Positions 1-8,335 of a stretch of 64,000 nt of DNA are shown here, in pieces. This stretch comes from Salinicola halophyticus. GTDB lineage: Bacteria; Pseudomonadota; Gammaproteobacteria; Pseudomonadales; Halomonadaceae. A program made the translations under genes and the position numbers. Location: positions 72,997-136,996 of the forward strand of contig NZ_PZJN01000008.1 of NCBI RefSeq assembly GCF_003206695.1, read 5' to 3'. The notes beneath the pieces are model-generated. The model made no database searches. It was not told the origin of the DNA and saw nothing but the letters and a program-made list of their open reading frames with translations. Position 1 is the first letter of the stretch. Each line of letters begins with the position of its first letter.

Positions 1-529
1 AGGTTCCCGAGGCACCAGGACGCCATGTACTTGAAGCACCATGCCGATCTGGTGGCGTCCAGACACGCCCAGCCTCAGCGACGATGTCCCCCAATTTTTC
101 CAGCGACTCTGCGTATTGGGTGCTTCCCCCGCGCCACTCCGTGAGAGAGATGCGGCGCATGTTGTCACGTCGCTGGTTCACGTTGGTTGCGTGTTCTTTC
201 CAGACCCGCTTGGTCCAGGCCACGTCGGAGAAGGAGAGATAGACGTTATGGGCCTTGTCGGCATCGGGAACCATTACGCAACGCCCCGGATAGGCGTGCG
301 AGGGGTTGGCGGCGCAGGCAAACTCCTGCTCGTCGGCAGGCGGCTGCAAGCGGCCATCGATGGGCTGCGGACTATCGGGATCGATCGCCACCACTTCGTC
401 GTGGGAGACGTCGACGTATTCGATCAGGTAGCCCTTGTCGGTGACGACATGGCCGATCCAGCGGCCGCAAGCATCATTAAAGGCAAAGCGATAAGGTACC
501 TCGCACGCCTTAATCGAAGCCACCGTAAG
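1..529 (-). pseudogene. Orphan 5'-truncated VasX-like T6SS effector fragment (runs off the left edge)
   Basis: The minus strand is open without a stop from a TAA at 530-532 to the window edge. Its translation aligns well with about residues 78-230 of the VasX-like effector at 2086-4749; shared stretches include DKGYLIEYVD, GRCVM, PDADKA, VAWTKRVWK and MRRISL. The first ~78 residues of the family (RYAV motif and LLREGYLYVF segment) are absent: the frame runs directly from the stop into sequence matching residue ~78, with only a stray GTG. No good start or ribosome site was seen. Unlike the AT-rich genes just upstream, this stretch is GC-rich like the backbone. Most likely it is the remnant of an older effector whose 5' end was lost when a new effector gene inserted. 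The part beyond the left edge is unseen, so a rescued downstream start cannot be excluded. Confidence 0.75.
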
Positions 530-600
530 TTATAACCACCCAACATCCTCGGGCTCCTTGACAGCATACCTCCATCTGCGAACTTTGCCAGACAACCTGC

Positions 601-1026
601 TTATTGTGAAAACGGTTTGACAGTAAAGTTGACCTCTTTACCTGAGTCACTCGTATACTTGACAACCTCACACTCATCTAGGGATTCTAACCGTTCCCCC
701 GAGCCGACTTCCGCTTCATACACAGAAGTATAATCAGGATCGCTAGACCCAATCGATCCCAGCTGTTGGTGCAATTTGGCTGATCCTGTACTCAAAACTT
801 TCCCTTTGCTTTTGAAAGCAATGCTCACATGCCCTTCTGGGGGAGGACCCATGACCGGGGCAGTTGCAACAACAACAGCCTTTGCATCATCTGACTTGTA
901 GAAGATATTGCCAGGTTCACACTCAAGAATACTTACGACGGCTTCCACTTTCTCAGGCTGATCCCCTTCGCAGCCCGACAAAAAAAACAAAAGCCCGCAC
1001 AAGACAAATATTTTATCGCCTTTCAA
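601..1026 (-). CDS. Small hypothetical lipoprotein at the end of T6SS effector module 1
   Basis: The protein is 141 aa and starts at a TTG codon (1026) with an AGGAG ribosome site 8 bases upstream. From this start it has a classic lipoprotein signal peptide: KGDK, a hydrophobic run, then lipobox LSGC. Longer ATG starts would place about 35 residues before the signal and look wrong. The mature part has further cysteines (LECEPG, DECEV) that could pair in the periplasm. No family was recognised. It lies 19 bp after the DUF6708 gene on the same strand and is AT-rich like it, so it probably arrived with the module. A periplasmic or membrane-anchored immunity role is plausible but unproven. Stop is TAA at 601-603. 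Confidence 0.7.
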   Translation of the reverse strand: MKGDKIFVLCGLLFFLSGCEGDQPEKVEAVVSILECEPGNIFYKSDDAKAVVVATAPVMGPPPEGHVSIAFKSKGKVLSTGSAKLHQQLGSIGSSDPDYTSVYEAEVGSGERLESLDECEVVKYTSDSGKEVNFTVKPFSQ

Positions 1027-1045
1027 AACAACATCTCCTAAAAAA

Positions 1046-2083
1046 CTAAAACCCAACGAAACCCGAACCATTCTCAAACAAATTCTTGTTGAACTGTTCT
1101 TTTTCGAGCAGCCGTTTATAGAACAGATCATTACTTAGGAACTGGCCAATTCTTTCAGGCTCTACCCAAGCAAAAGATTTTTTAGCACGAGGAGCGCATG
1201 ACTTCTCAACAAATTCTGGCCACTTGGGCTCACGACATGATTTTAGCACCAACCATTGAGTGAGCACCAAAGAAGACATAAGTGGATAGTAAACAAAAAA
1301 AAGCTTGTGACGTAGTGACACCAGGAGAGGAGAGAGGTTTGAAACAACCCTAACGAAGCAATTCCTAAAACTCACTTTCGTCGAGTAATAAATAAATTCA
1401 TCTCCAGCAGCAGGAGCCGCGTCTTGAGGACCATGCTCCATATATTTTTCCAGAAAACACCAAAGGGAGAGTATGCGATAAACCTCGTCCCGATGAAAAA
1501 AATTGCCTACTGAAAAAGTTTTCACAACTGTAGAGCCATTTAACACATGACCTCTCAGCGTGCATATTTTGCCTGTTTCATCCGTCCCTATATGCCAATA
1601 CACATCTCTCCAATCCAAAGCCAAGACCCCGCCAAACTCTTCGCTCCTGAACACAAAAACCTTACCCGACACCCTGTTGAATCGGACAGGAAAATACCTC
1701 CAAGAAAAAAAATCATATCTAAGATACATTTTCCAGAGAAGCCAACTTCCTCCACCCGCGACAACGACGAAGATAAAAGTAAAAACGAGTAAAAACACGG
1801 CGTCGATTGCTTGTGAAAGATAATCAGACAGAAGCATAAAAAAGACAGAGACACCGCAAGAAAAAAGCACGAAGGCCCCCAATAGACAGACTAGTGTTTT
1901 TGACATCCCCCTTTGACGTTCGCTACAATCTATCATCTCGCAAAACTCAGAATTAAAGCGAACAAGCGCACCATAAGGGTCTGGCAGATAAGAAGAAGCC
2001 TTCTGCAGTAGAAAATGAGAGCGCATCTCTTCTTGAGATAGGCGCCGATTAATTTGAAAAGGTCGAGTCCAACCAAGCATCAT
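1046..2083 (-). CDS. DUF6708 membrane protein, candidate immunity protein of effector 1
   Basis: 345 aa. Two adjacent hydrophobic segments (about residues 63-85 and 90-118) precede the family signature FPVRFNR-x-SGKVFVFR followed by DWRDVYWHIG. A further conserved patch contains TLRGHVL and FLEKYMEHG, and there is another hydrophobic stretch near residue 270. From memory this resembles the DUF6708 family, whose members commonly sit directly after BTH_I2691/VasX-type T6SS effectors. Two paralogues lie at 8336-9406 and 9411-10415. The start is 2 bp after the effector stop, so the pair is almost certainly co-translated. The gene is visibly AT-rich compared with the T6SS backbone, suggesting it was acquired with the effector. 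Immunity function is inference from position and membrane topology. Confidence 0.75.
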   Translation of the reverse strand: MMLGWTRPFQINRRLSQEEMRSHFLLQKASSYLPDPYGALVRFNSEFCEMIDCSERQRGMSKTLVCLLGAFVLFSCGVSVFFMLLSDYLSQAIDAVFLLVFTFIFVVVAGGGSWLLWKMYLRYDFFSWRYFPVRFNRVSGKVFVFRSEEFGGVLALDWRDVYWHIGTDETGKICTLRGHVLNGSTVVKTFSVGNFFHRDEVYRILSLWCFLEKYMEHGPQDAAPAAGDEFIYYSTKVSFRNCFVRVVSNLSPLLVSLRHKLFFVYYPLMSSLVLTQWLVLKSCREPKWPEFVEKSCAPRAKKSFAWVEPERIGQFLSNDLFYKRLLEKEQFNKNLFENGSGFVGF

Positions 2084-2085
2084 GG

Positions 2086-4749
2086 TTAATTCTCTTCGTT
2101 GCCGTCCGACATAGCCAGCATTGATTCCCTTTGGGCTTTAATGCTAGGAAAACTGCCATCCCTATTACTTCCAAAGAAGATAGTCTTATCAAGCCACTTA
2201 TCCACCTCATCAGGACGCAAGAAGCCAACAGCAACCATTATAGCTGAAATAATAAGACTTAAGATAATACCAACCCCAGTTCCTGCAAAAAAGGTTATAA
2301 TCCCCACAAGAAACATCGACACACCCAGCGCCATTGTGCTGTATCCGTACAGAGGGCTGACATTCCTATTTTCCAGCCCATCCCAAAACATGAGAACACC
2401 AGATATTACTGCTCCAATTGTACCGACCAGCTTTCCGGCTGCACCGATCCCGGCGGCCCGAGTTGAGGCAGTAATCTGTGATATTTGAAATGTTCTTGTA
2501 AGTTCAGCGGAACCAAAAGCAGTATTTCTCAAAGCTGCACCAGCGCTTTCCATCAATGAGCCAGTAATTGTGGCTATCCCCGAGGAAAGACCAGTGATAC
2601 TTTTCACACTTGCTTTTTTGCTAAATTCATCCCAAACACTACCAAAGGAATATATAGCAAACATAGCAGACACAAAATGCCCACCCGCTTCTAAACTCGT
2701 CATGCGGCGTATTGTTGACTGGGCATAGCTATCAAACTCTTCAGCAGTCAGCTTTACCGACACGCTGACTTCAGTCTGTGACTCGACAAGCAGCAGACCT
2801 TTATATTTATACCTTTCATCAAGGGGATCAAAAACGGCCCTAACTTCACTTGGCCCGCTATAGTATGCCTCTCTAGATATTCCTCTAACCAAGTTCTGAG
2901 TAATTTTCTTTATTTGTTGCCCAGTGGCTCTGGCTTCAACCTCTACTAGACGGTAGTTAGCATTATGAGCTTTGGCCACTCCCCCCATCATTGCCACCAC
3001 CCTAATTTCCGAAGAGCTTCCGACCATTTCACCGGATGCCATGTCGTACACTTGCTGTAACTTTTTAATCAAACCCCCACTATACTCATAAGTATAGTGA
3101 GACAAAGTTTTCATGGCGTCCTTCCTTTGCCTGTCAGTAAGATCACCTAAAGCTGAATTGATCACACCCCAAAGATTGGAGGCTACTCCGTCCCACCCTC
3201 CCTGTGGCTCATAAGTAGATTGACCAATACTGTTCCAGCTAGCCACCAAGGAGTCATTATTGAAACAAAACCCACGACTCAGGATAGCATCATCATTCTC
3301 GGGATCATCCTCCAAACATCTCTCAAGGTGGCCAAACACAATCTTGCTGTATGATGCATCCTTAATAAGAAGGTATAGCGCCATCACGTAATGAACGCCA
3401 CTGGAAATGCTTTTTTTGTCATAATTATACTTAAAGCCATTTTTTAAGAGGGATGACTCAAGCCAGCCAACATAAGCCCGATCTAATGGCCTTGAAAACT
3501 TCTCCTCAAAGTCATTAAGTTGAGTGGGGTACTCGACCTTTAAAAAAGTTTCATGAGCGGAGAAATTATATCTCTCTTTATATTTCTCCCATGCTCTTTT
3601 ATGAACGAGATTAATATCATCTTCGCTCAATCTCTTCGCTTCTTCCATGGCTCGCGCAACGCCAGATAGCCCCGGCTGCCCTCCATATGCAGCTCCAACA
3701 TGGGCTGGCATGATGGCTCCAAGGACTCCCATCAGCGCACTTCTGCTTTCAGCAGTTGCTACTTCAGCTCCATTTTCAACTGCAGACCTCACAGTTTGAA
3801 TCATTGCAGCCGATTCATGCTTTCTTTTTCTATCCGGCTCGTTCGCCCACTCCAGAACCCTTTCTCGGCTTAATTCTTTTATTTCCATGGCTACTGCCAC
3901 TGGATCAACCAACCCAATGACTGCTGCATCCATATTTAATGGCTTAGCCTGTAGTCTTGCCCAGGAGGAGAGCGGTTCAATTTGTTCGCGCATTCCATCC
4001 ATAGGAAAAGGACTAGAATTAAAGGCTGTACTTCTCATCACATTGTCTTCTGATGGCGCGGAACCATTACTATGGCTAGGCGGCACCCAGCGGTATTTAG
4101 CTTCAGCCAGGTATTCTTCGACCTTATCTAAAGAGTCAACATACTCAGCTTGTTTTTCGCGCCAATCTGCCAGCGATATTTTACGCATATAGTCGCGACT
4201 AGAATCTTCGTTAGCAGCATATTTTTTCCAGACGCGTTTGGTCCATGCGACCTCAGAAAACACAAAATAAACATCTCCCGCTTTGTCAGCATCCGGAATC
4301 ATAACACATCTTCCGGGATGAGCATGATCGGGAGAAACATTACAAGTAAACTCTTGTTTCTCGACAGGCGGTTCAAGCCTACCGTCAATTGACTGAGGGC
4401 TATCTGGATCTAGAGAAGAAACCACATCGTGTGACAGATCAACATATTCAATCAAATAGCCCTTCTCTGTTACAGAGTATCCAGTCCATCGCCCTCGAAG
4501 TTCGTTAAAGACGTAAAGGTAACCCTCCCTCAAAAGCCTCATCGTATAGTGCTGCCCATCCGGCAAGTTTATTTCGCTCACTGTTTCATCGATTAATGGA
4601 CCATGGATTTCAGGGCCAGGAGGATGCCCGGCCTGATCTCCCCCATCCGTTCGCGTGACGGCATATCGCAGCGGCAGAATCGGCAACCCGCTGCGCTGGC
4701 ACACGCGACAGTTGGCGATCGACTGTACGTCCTCGGATGCTCCACTCAT
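2086..4749 (-). CDS. VasX-like (BTH_I2691-type) T6SS membrane effector 1
   Basis: 887 aa. The N-terminal region (about residues 15-230) has the VasX_N-type layout: CRVC, ILPLRYAV, LLREGYLYVF, KGYLIEYVD, GRCVMIPDADKAGD and VAWTKRVWKK. The central ~450 residues are soluble and helix-rich. The C-terminus (about residues 760-850) has closely spaced hydrophobic segments including GVSMFLVGIITFFAG and IILSLIISAIMVAVGFL, compatible with a pore-forming or membrane-inserting toxin as described for VasX. The start overlaps the DUF4123 adaptor stop by ATGA, as expected for a cargo delivered by that adaptor and VgrG1. The first ~46 codons are GC-rich like the adaptor; downstream of about 4612 the gene becomes abruptly AT-rich, pointing to recombination behind a conserved N-terminus. 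Toxicity is inferred. Confidence 0.8.
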   Translation of the reverse strand: MSGASEDVQSIANCRVCQRSGLPILPLRYAVTRTDGGDQAGHPPGPEIHGPLIDETVSEINLPDGQHYTMRLLREGYLYVFNELRGRWTGYSVTEKGYLIEYVDLSHDVVSSLDPDSPQSIDGRLEPPVEKQEFTCNVSPDHAHPGRCVMIPDADKAGDVYFVFSEVAWTKRVWKKYAANEDSSRDYMRKISLADWREKQAEYVDSLDKVEEYLAEAKYRWVPPSHSNGSAPSEDNVMRSTAFNSSPFPMDGMREQIEPLSSWARLQAKPLNMDAAVIGLVDPVAVAMEIKELSRERVLEWANEPDRKRKHESAAMIQTVRSAVENGAEVATAESRSALMGVLGAIMPAHVGAAYGGQPGLSGVARAMEEAKRLSEDDINLVHKRAWEKYKERYNFSAHETFLKVEYPTQLNDFEEKFSRPLDRAYVGWLESSLLKNGFKYNYDKKSISSGVHYVMALYLLIKDASYSKIVFGHLERCLEDDPENDDAILSRGFCFNNDSLVASWNSIGQSTYEPQGGWDGVASNLWGVINSALGDLTDRQRKDAMKTLSHYTYEYSGGLIKKLQQVYDMASGEMVGSSSEIRVVAMMGGVAKAHNANYRLVEVEARATGQQIKKITQNLVRGISREAYYSGPSEVRAVFDPLDERYKYKGLLLVESQTEVSVSVKLTAEEFDSYAQSTIRRMTSLEAGGHFVSAMFAIYSFGSVWDEFSKKASVKSITGLSSGIATITGSLMESAGAALRNTAFGSAELTRTFQISQITASTRAAGIGAAGKLVGTIGAVISGVLMFWDGLENRNVSPLYGYSTMALGVSMFLVGIITFFAGTGVGIILSLIISAIMVAVGFLRPDEVDKWLDKTIFFGSNRDGSFPSIKAQRESMLAMSDGNEEN

Positions 4750-5660
4750 GTGATGGTCTCCAGTTCCCGTGCCATGGCGAGTAACGACTGGGCTGAGAGG
4801 TCTTCACAGCGGCGCACGTAGCTGCCCTGTGTCTCGACCGTCTGATCGAGGCGCCGTCGCATCTCGGGGTGATCGTGAATGTGTGGGTGAAAACGAGCGG
4901 CTTGCTCGGCGTAGAGCTGGCAATCCTCGGCAGCGGCAAGGCCGATTTGCTGCGCCTGGACGAGCAGGACGTCCAACGCCCGATAAGCATCGAATGAGGC
5001 CACGGCCTCCGGCTTCAGCATGGCCAGCCGGTCGATGACGGCGTTGAGAGAGGCCATGCGGTCGATACACGACCACTGCGAGGCAGACAGCAGCGGTACA
5101 CGAATTGCCAGATCGGGCACCTCGTTGCGCTCGAGCGCATGCCACTGGCCGTATTGATCCGGCCAACGCCAGCAGGTGATGGGGCCCAGCAAGCGATCCA
5201 TGCTCGCGGTCTCGAGCAGCCAGCAGAGATGGCGAAAGACTCGAGGATCATAGCAGCGCAGCCACCAGCGTCTTCGGCTGCCGGGGCGGGCCTGTTCGAG
5301 CGTGAACCGGAAGTGCCTGATCACCTCTTCGGTGTCCGCCTCACTTTGCAGCAAGGCAGACAGGAAAGCGCGACCGCGCTTGGCATACTGCTCGATCCGC
5401 TTGGCCAGATGCCCACGCTGCGTCGGCGAGAGCGCCTCCAGGCAGATCAACTGGGGCAGCAGCGGATCGCGAACCTTGACGCTCGGCGTTCGCAACGTCC
5501 GGCTATCCAGATCGTCGCGATCGCTGGACGCGACATGTAGCGGGTTCAATAGTGCATAGCGATGCCTGCCCGGCTGTAGCCAGTCGAGATCGAACGGCTT
5601 GGGCGCACCCACCCGGGCGGCTGGATGACACTGCGTTGGGGACGTTGTCTGACGCTCCAT
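4746..5660 (-). CDS. DUF4123 T6SS effector adaptor/chaperone (module 1)
   Basis: 304 aa. The DUF4123 pattern is visible: an N-terminal strand region with HRYALLNPLH, then PLLPQLICLE, the central RHFRFTLEQ segment, RRWWLRCYDPRVFRHL, and ITCWRWPDQYGQW. Members of this family (Tap/TEC) bind a specific effector and load it on the cognate VgrG tip. The position agrees: 17 bp after vgrG (stop 5678) and a 4-base ATGA overlap with the effector at 4749. Composition is GC-rich like VgrG1, so the adaptor belongs to the resident module and not to the AT-rich cargo. A GGGAG element lies 11 bases upstream of the ATG. It is only distantly similar to the second adaptor at 13071-13958, fitting the different cargo. 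Confidence 0.85.
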   Translation of the reverse strand: MERQTTSPTQCHPAARVGAPKPFDLDWLQPGRHRYALLNPLHVASSDRDDLDSRTLRTPSVKVRDPLLPQLICLEALSPTQRGHLAKRIEQYAKRGRAFLSALLQSEADTEEVIRHFRFTLEQARPGSRRRWWLRCYDPRVFRHLCWLLETASMDRLLGPITCWRWPDQYGQWHALERNEVPDLAIRVPLLSASQWSCIDRMASLNAVIDRLAMLKPEAVASFDAYRALDVLLVQAQQIGLAAAEDCQLYAEQAARFHPHIHDHPEMRRRLDQTVETQGSYVRRCEDLSAQSLLAMARELETIT

Positions 5661-5677
5661 GATGTCGGTTTCTCCCG

Positions 5678-8284
5678 CTATAGCGCACTGGCACCGGCAG
5701 ACGCCGAGTCATCCCCGGCGAACTGGGTCTCACAGGCCCCCTCCGGCAACTCGGGCATGGCGGCATCCATGCTCGCCGGCCCGCCAAAGCTGTGCTGGGC
5801 ACCCTTGATATCGATCTTGCCGGGGCCGTGGACGTCGATATTGCCCCCTTCGATGCGGATATAGCCGCCACCGCTGTTCAGCAGGATGCCGTTGGCGGCG
5901 TTGATTTCGATCCGCCCTTCGGTGGAGGTAATCTTGACGTCCTTCTGCGCGGTCAACTCCATCGCATCGCTCTGGGCCTGTACTTCGACCTTGCCCCGCG
6001 CCGCGAACAACTTGATCCCGGCTTTCTGCACGAATAGCGAGAGCTTCTCGGAGATCGAGGCGACCAGGCTCTTGCCGGTGGCGATATTGACGTCCTCGCC
6101 GCTGGAGATACTCAGCGAGCGGCCCTGGGCCAGGTGGGTCGACTCCGGCGTGCTCAGGGTGATGCCGGCGGGCGAGGCCATATGCAGCCAGGGGGCTTTC
6201 ATCCGCGCCGCTTCGCCCCGGCCGCCGCTGTCGGTGGCATCGCTAGCACTGGTTTGATCGGTGCTGGTCAGTTGCTCGCTGTTGCCGTAGCGGTCGTCGG
6301 CGTCATCCCCGGCCTGCTTGAGGTTCTCGCGGCTGTCGAGGGCGTCGGCGTTGTGGTCCGCCGCACTCTGGCTGAGGCTGTCGGAGAGGTGATAGGCGCT
6401 GTCGAGCTGCTGCCTGGCCGGGGTGAGGTCGAGCTGGTCGCCGCTGGCGCCGATTTGGCCCCAGCTGGTGAGGTAGAGCCCCTGGTTGGCGCGGATGGCG
6501 CCATAGGCATCGGTACGCAGTTCGAACCCGGTGCCGCGGAAGGCGCCGCGGGTATTGCCGTTCTGGTGGATCAGGTAGCCAAGGTTGAGCTGACTCTTCT
6601 CGCTTTCGGAGTTGAGGCGGACGCGTTCCTGATCGGTGGCGTCGTCGAACACGAGCTCATTGTATTTGCTGCCGCGATAGGTCTTGCTCTTGAAGCCGGA
6701 AAGCAGGCCGTGGCTGTGCCAGTCGGGAGCCTGTTCGCCGTTGTAGACCCGGCCGGTGATCAGCGGGCGGTCGGCATCGCCTTCGAGGAAGTCGACAAGG
6801 ACTTCCTGGCCGATCCGCGGGACGAACACGCCGCCCCAGCCGGCGCCGGCGTTGGGTTGGGAGACCCGCAGCCAGACGCTGGAGTTTTCGTCCTGCTGGC
6901 CCTGACGATCCCAGTGGAACTGTACGCGCACGCGGTTGAGGTGATCGGTGTGGATCTCTTCGTTGGCCGGGCCGACGACGGTGGCGGTCTGTGGCCCGCC
7001 GATCACCGGGCGCTGATGGGTCAGCGGATGCCGATAGGCCTGGGTGCGGCGCTGGGCGTCGAGATCGACCAGGAAGTGACCGGTACCGCCGGTGGCATAG
7101 TCAGATAAACGTTCGCCGGTAGGATCTGCGGTATCAGCCTCGAGACCGTGCGCTTTCTTGGCGGCGTCGATCTGCGGCTGCAGGCTGCCCGGCAATGCCT
7201 GGAGCTGGGCCGAGACCGGCAGCGCGTTTTCGGCGTGGACGGTGACGCCCAGCAGCAGGAACTGTCTTTCTTCCTCACCGCCCAGATCGTGCAGCGGGTG
7301 CTGGGTGAGTTCGAACCAGCGTCCGCCCTGGAGCTGTCGGGCGCCGCCGCTGCCGCGGAAGCGCTTGGCGCGGGATTCATGCGCTTCCAGCCGGTTCTCG
7401 GTGAGACGCTCGCCGCGCTCATAGCCGTAGTAGTAATACTCGCCGGCGTAGTCGTAGACCTCGGTGTCGGGCAGGTTGCCCTGATCGCTCAGGGTATCGA
7501 GGCCGGTGCGCTTGGTCAGTGACGGCTGCTTGTAGTCGAAGGTGCCGACGCTGACGCGGGTGGGCTGCTGGCGGCGCACACCGCCCCACTGGGTCAGCGC
7601 GTCTTCCGTCTCAGTGGCATCCTGGCGATGAAAGCGGATCGCCTGGGGGCTGACCGGCTGGGTGGTATCGACGTCGTCGGTGAAGACGATGCGGTGGCCA
7701 TCGAACTCATCGTCGTCGCCCGCAAACTCTGCATAGTAAAAGAGGCCTTCTTCCTCGCAGAGTCGACTGACGAAGTTGAAGTCGCTCTCTCGGTACTGCA
7801 CGCAGTAGCTGCGGGCGGGATAGTCGCGGCGTAGGTCGAAGCGGTAGCGGCCCTTGGCCAGTTCATGGCCGTCGAACACGGCGGTGAGGACATCGACGAC
7901 GCTGCGGTCCTGGAAGATCCGGCTATCGCGGCCGAGCTTCAGCATCGCCAGCCACGGCACCAGCGTGAGCTGGTAGTAGGTGACGCCGCCATCCTCGCCC
8001 AGCAGCGCGGCCTCGGAAACCAAGCCGTGCAGGCGGCGATAGCTGCCGTCGGCCTGCAGAATCGACAGGTTGGCTGGCTGCGCCATCAACGTCTTGAGTT
8101 CGATGTCACCCTGCTGGGAGATACAGTCGAGGGTATAGGTGAACGGTTCGCTCACCCGCTCCTCGCCCACCAGCCGATGCGGCAGCAACGACGCCCCGGC
8201 GATCTCCAGCGTCAGCAGCCGCTGGGACTGCGACAGCCCGATATCGAAGGTGTCGAGTAGTGAATCGAGCGTGATATCAGCCAT
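5678..8284 (-). CDS. tssI: VgrG spike protein 1 (TssI)
   Basis: 868 aa. This is a T6SS needle-tip trimer subunit with gp27/gp5-like domains: an N-terminal module (LSQSQRLLTLEIAG, ESDFNFVSRLCEEEGLFYY), the gp5 OB-fold with WLRVSQPNAGAGWGG, PRIGQEVLVDFLEGD and RPLITGRVYN, then a C-terminal beta-helical DUF2345-type region ending in IDIKGAQHSFGG. The start is ATG 8284 (MADITLDSLL), with GGGAG 8 bases upstream; the in-frame GTG at 8293 is less likely because VgrG2 begins at the equivalent ATG. It heads module 1 and is followed by its adaptor and effector. Residues ~1-560 are almost identical to VgrG2 except for a short loop near residue 200; the last ~140 residues differ, which should set adaptor specificity. 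Confidence 0.95.
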   Translation of the reverse strand: MADITLDSLLDTFDIGLSQSQRLLTLEIAGASLLPHRLVGEERVSEPFTYTLDCISQQGDIELKTLMAQPANLSILQADGSYRRLHGLVSEAALLGEDGGVTYYQLTLVPWLAMLKLGRDSRIFQDRSVVDVLTAVFDGHELAKGRYRFDLRRDYPARSYCVQYRESDFNFVSRLCEEEGLFYYAEFAGDDDEFDGHRIVFTDDVDTTQPVSPQAIRFHRQDATETEDALTQWGGVRRQQPTRVSVGTFDYKQPSLTKRTGLDTLSDQGNLPDTEVYDYAGEYYYYGYERGERLTENRLEAHESRAKRFRGSGGARQLQGGRWFELTQHPLHDLGGEEERQFLLLGVTVHAENALPVSAQLQALPGSLQPQIDAAKKAHGLEADTADPTGERLSDYATGGTGHFLVDLDAQRRTQAYRHPLTHQRPVIGGPQTATVVGPANEEIHTDHLNRVRVQFHWDRQGQQDENSSVWLRVSQPNAGAGWGGVFVPRIGQEVLVDFLEGDADRPLITGRVYNGEQAPDWHSHGLLSGFKSKTYRGSKYNELVFDDATDQERVRLNSESEKSQLNLGYLIHQNGNTRGAFRGTGFELRTDAYGAIRANQGLYLTSWGQIGASGDQLDLTPARQQLDSAYHLSDSLSQSAADHNADALDSRENLKQAGDDADDRYGNSEQLTSTDQTSASDATDSGGRGEAARMKAPWLHMASPAGITLSTPESTHLAQGRSLSISSGEDVNIATGKSLVASISEKLSLFVQKAGIKLFAARGKVEVQAQSDAMELTAQKDVKITSTEGRIEINAANGILLNSGGGYIRIEGGNIDVHGPGKIDIKGAQHSFGGPASMDAAMPELPEGACETQFAGDDSASAGASAL

Positions 8285-8335
8285 GAGTGACACTCCCGCA
8301 TATCATATAAAAAGAAAGCCTCTTGCCTCGGCGAC

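Noticed and set aside
41..535. Plus-strand open frame at the left edge
   Set aside because: It is the shadow of the minus-strand effector fragment, whose translation clearly matches the effector at 2086-4749.
6134..7108. Long plus-strand frames inside vgrG1, and similar ones inside vgrG2 (14858-15514, 15920-16591)
   Set aside because: They are antisense shadows in GC-rich coding sequence, rich in Val/Gly/Ala with no domain; VgrG on the minus strand is certain.
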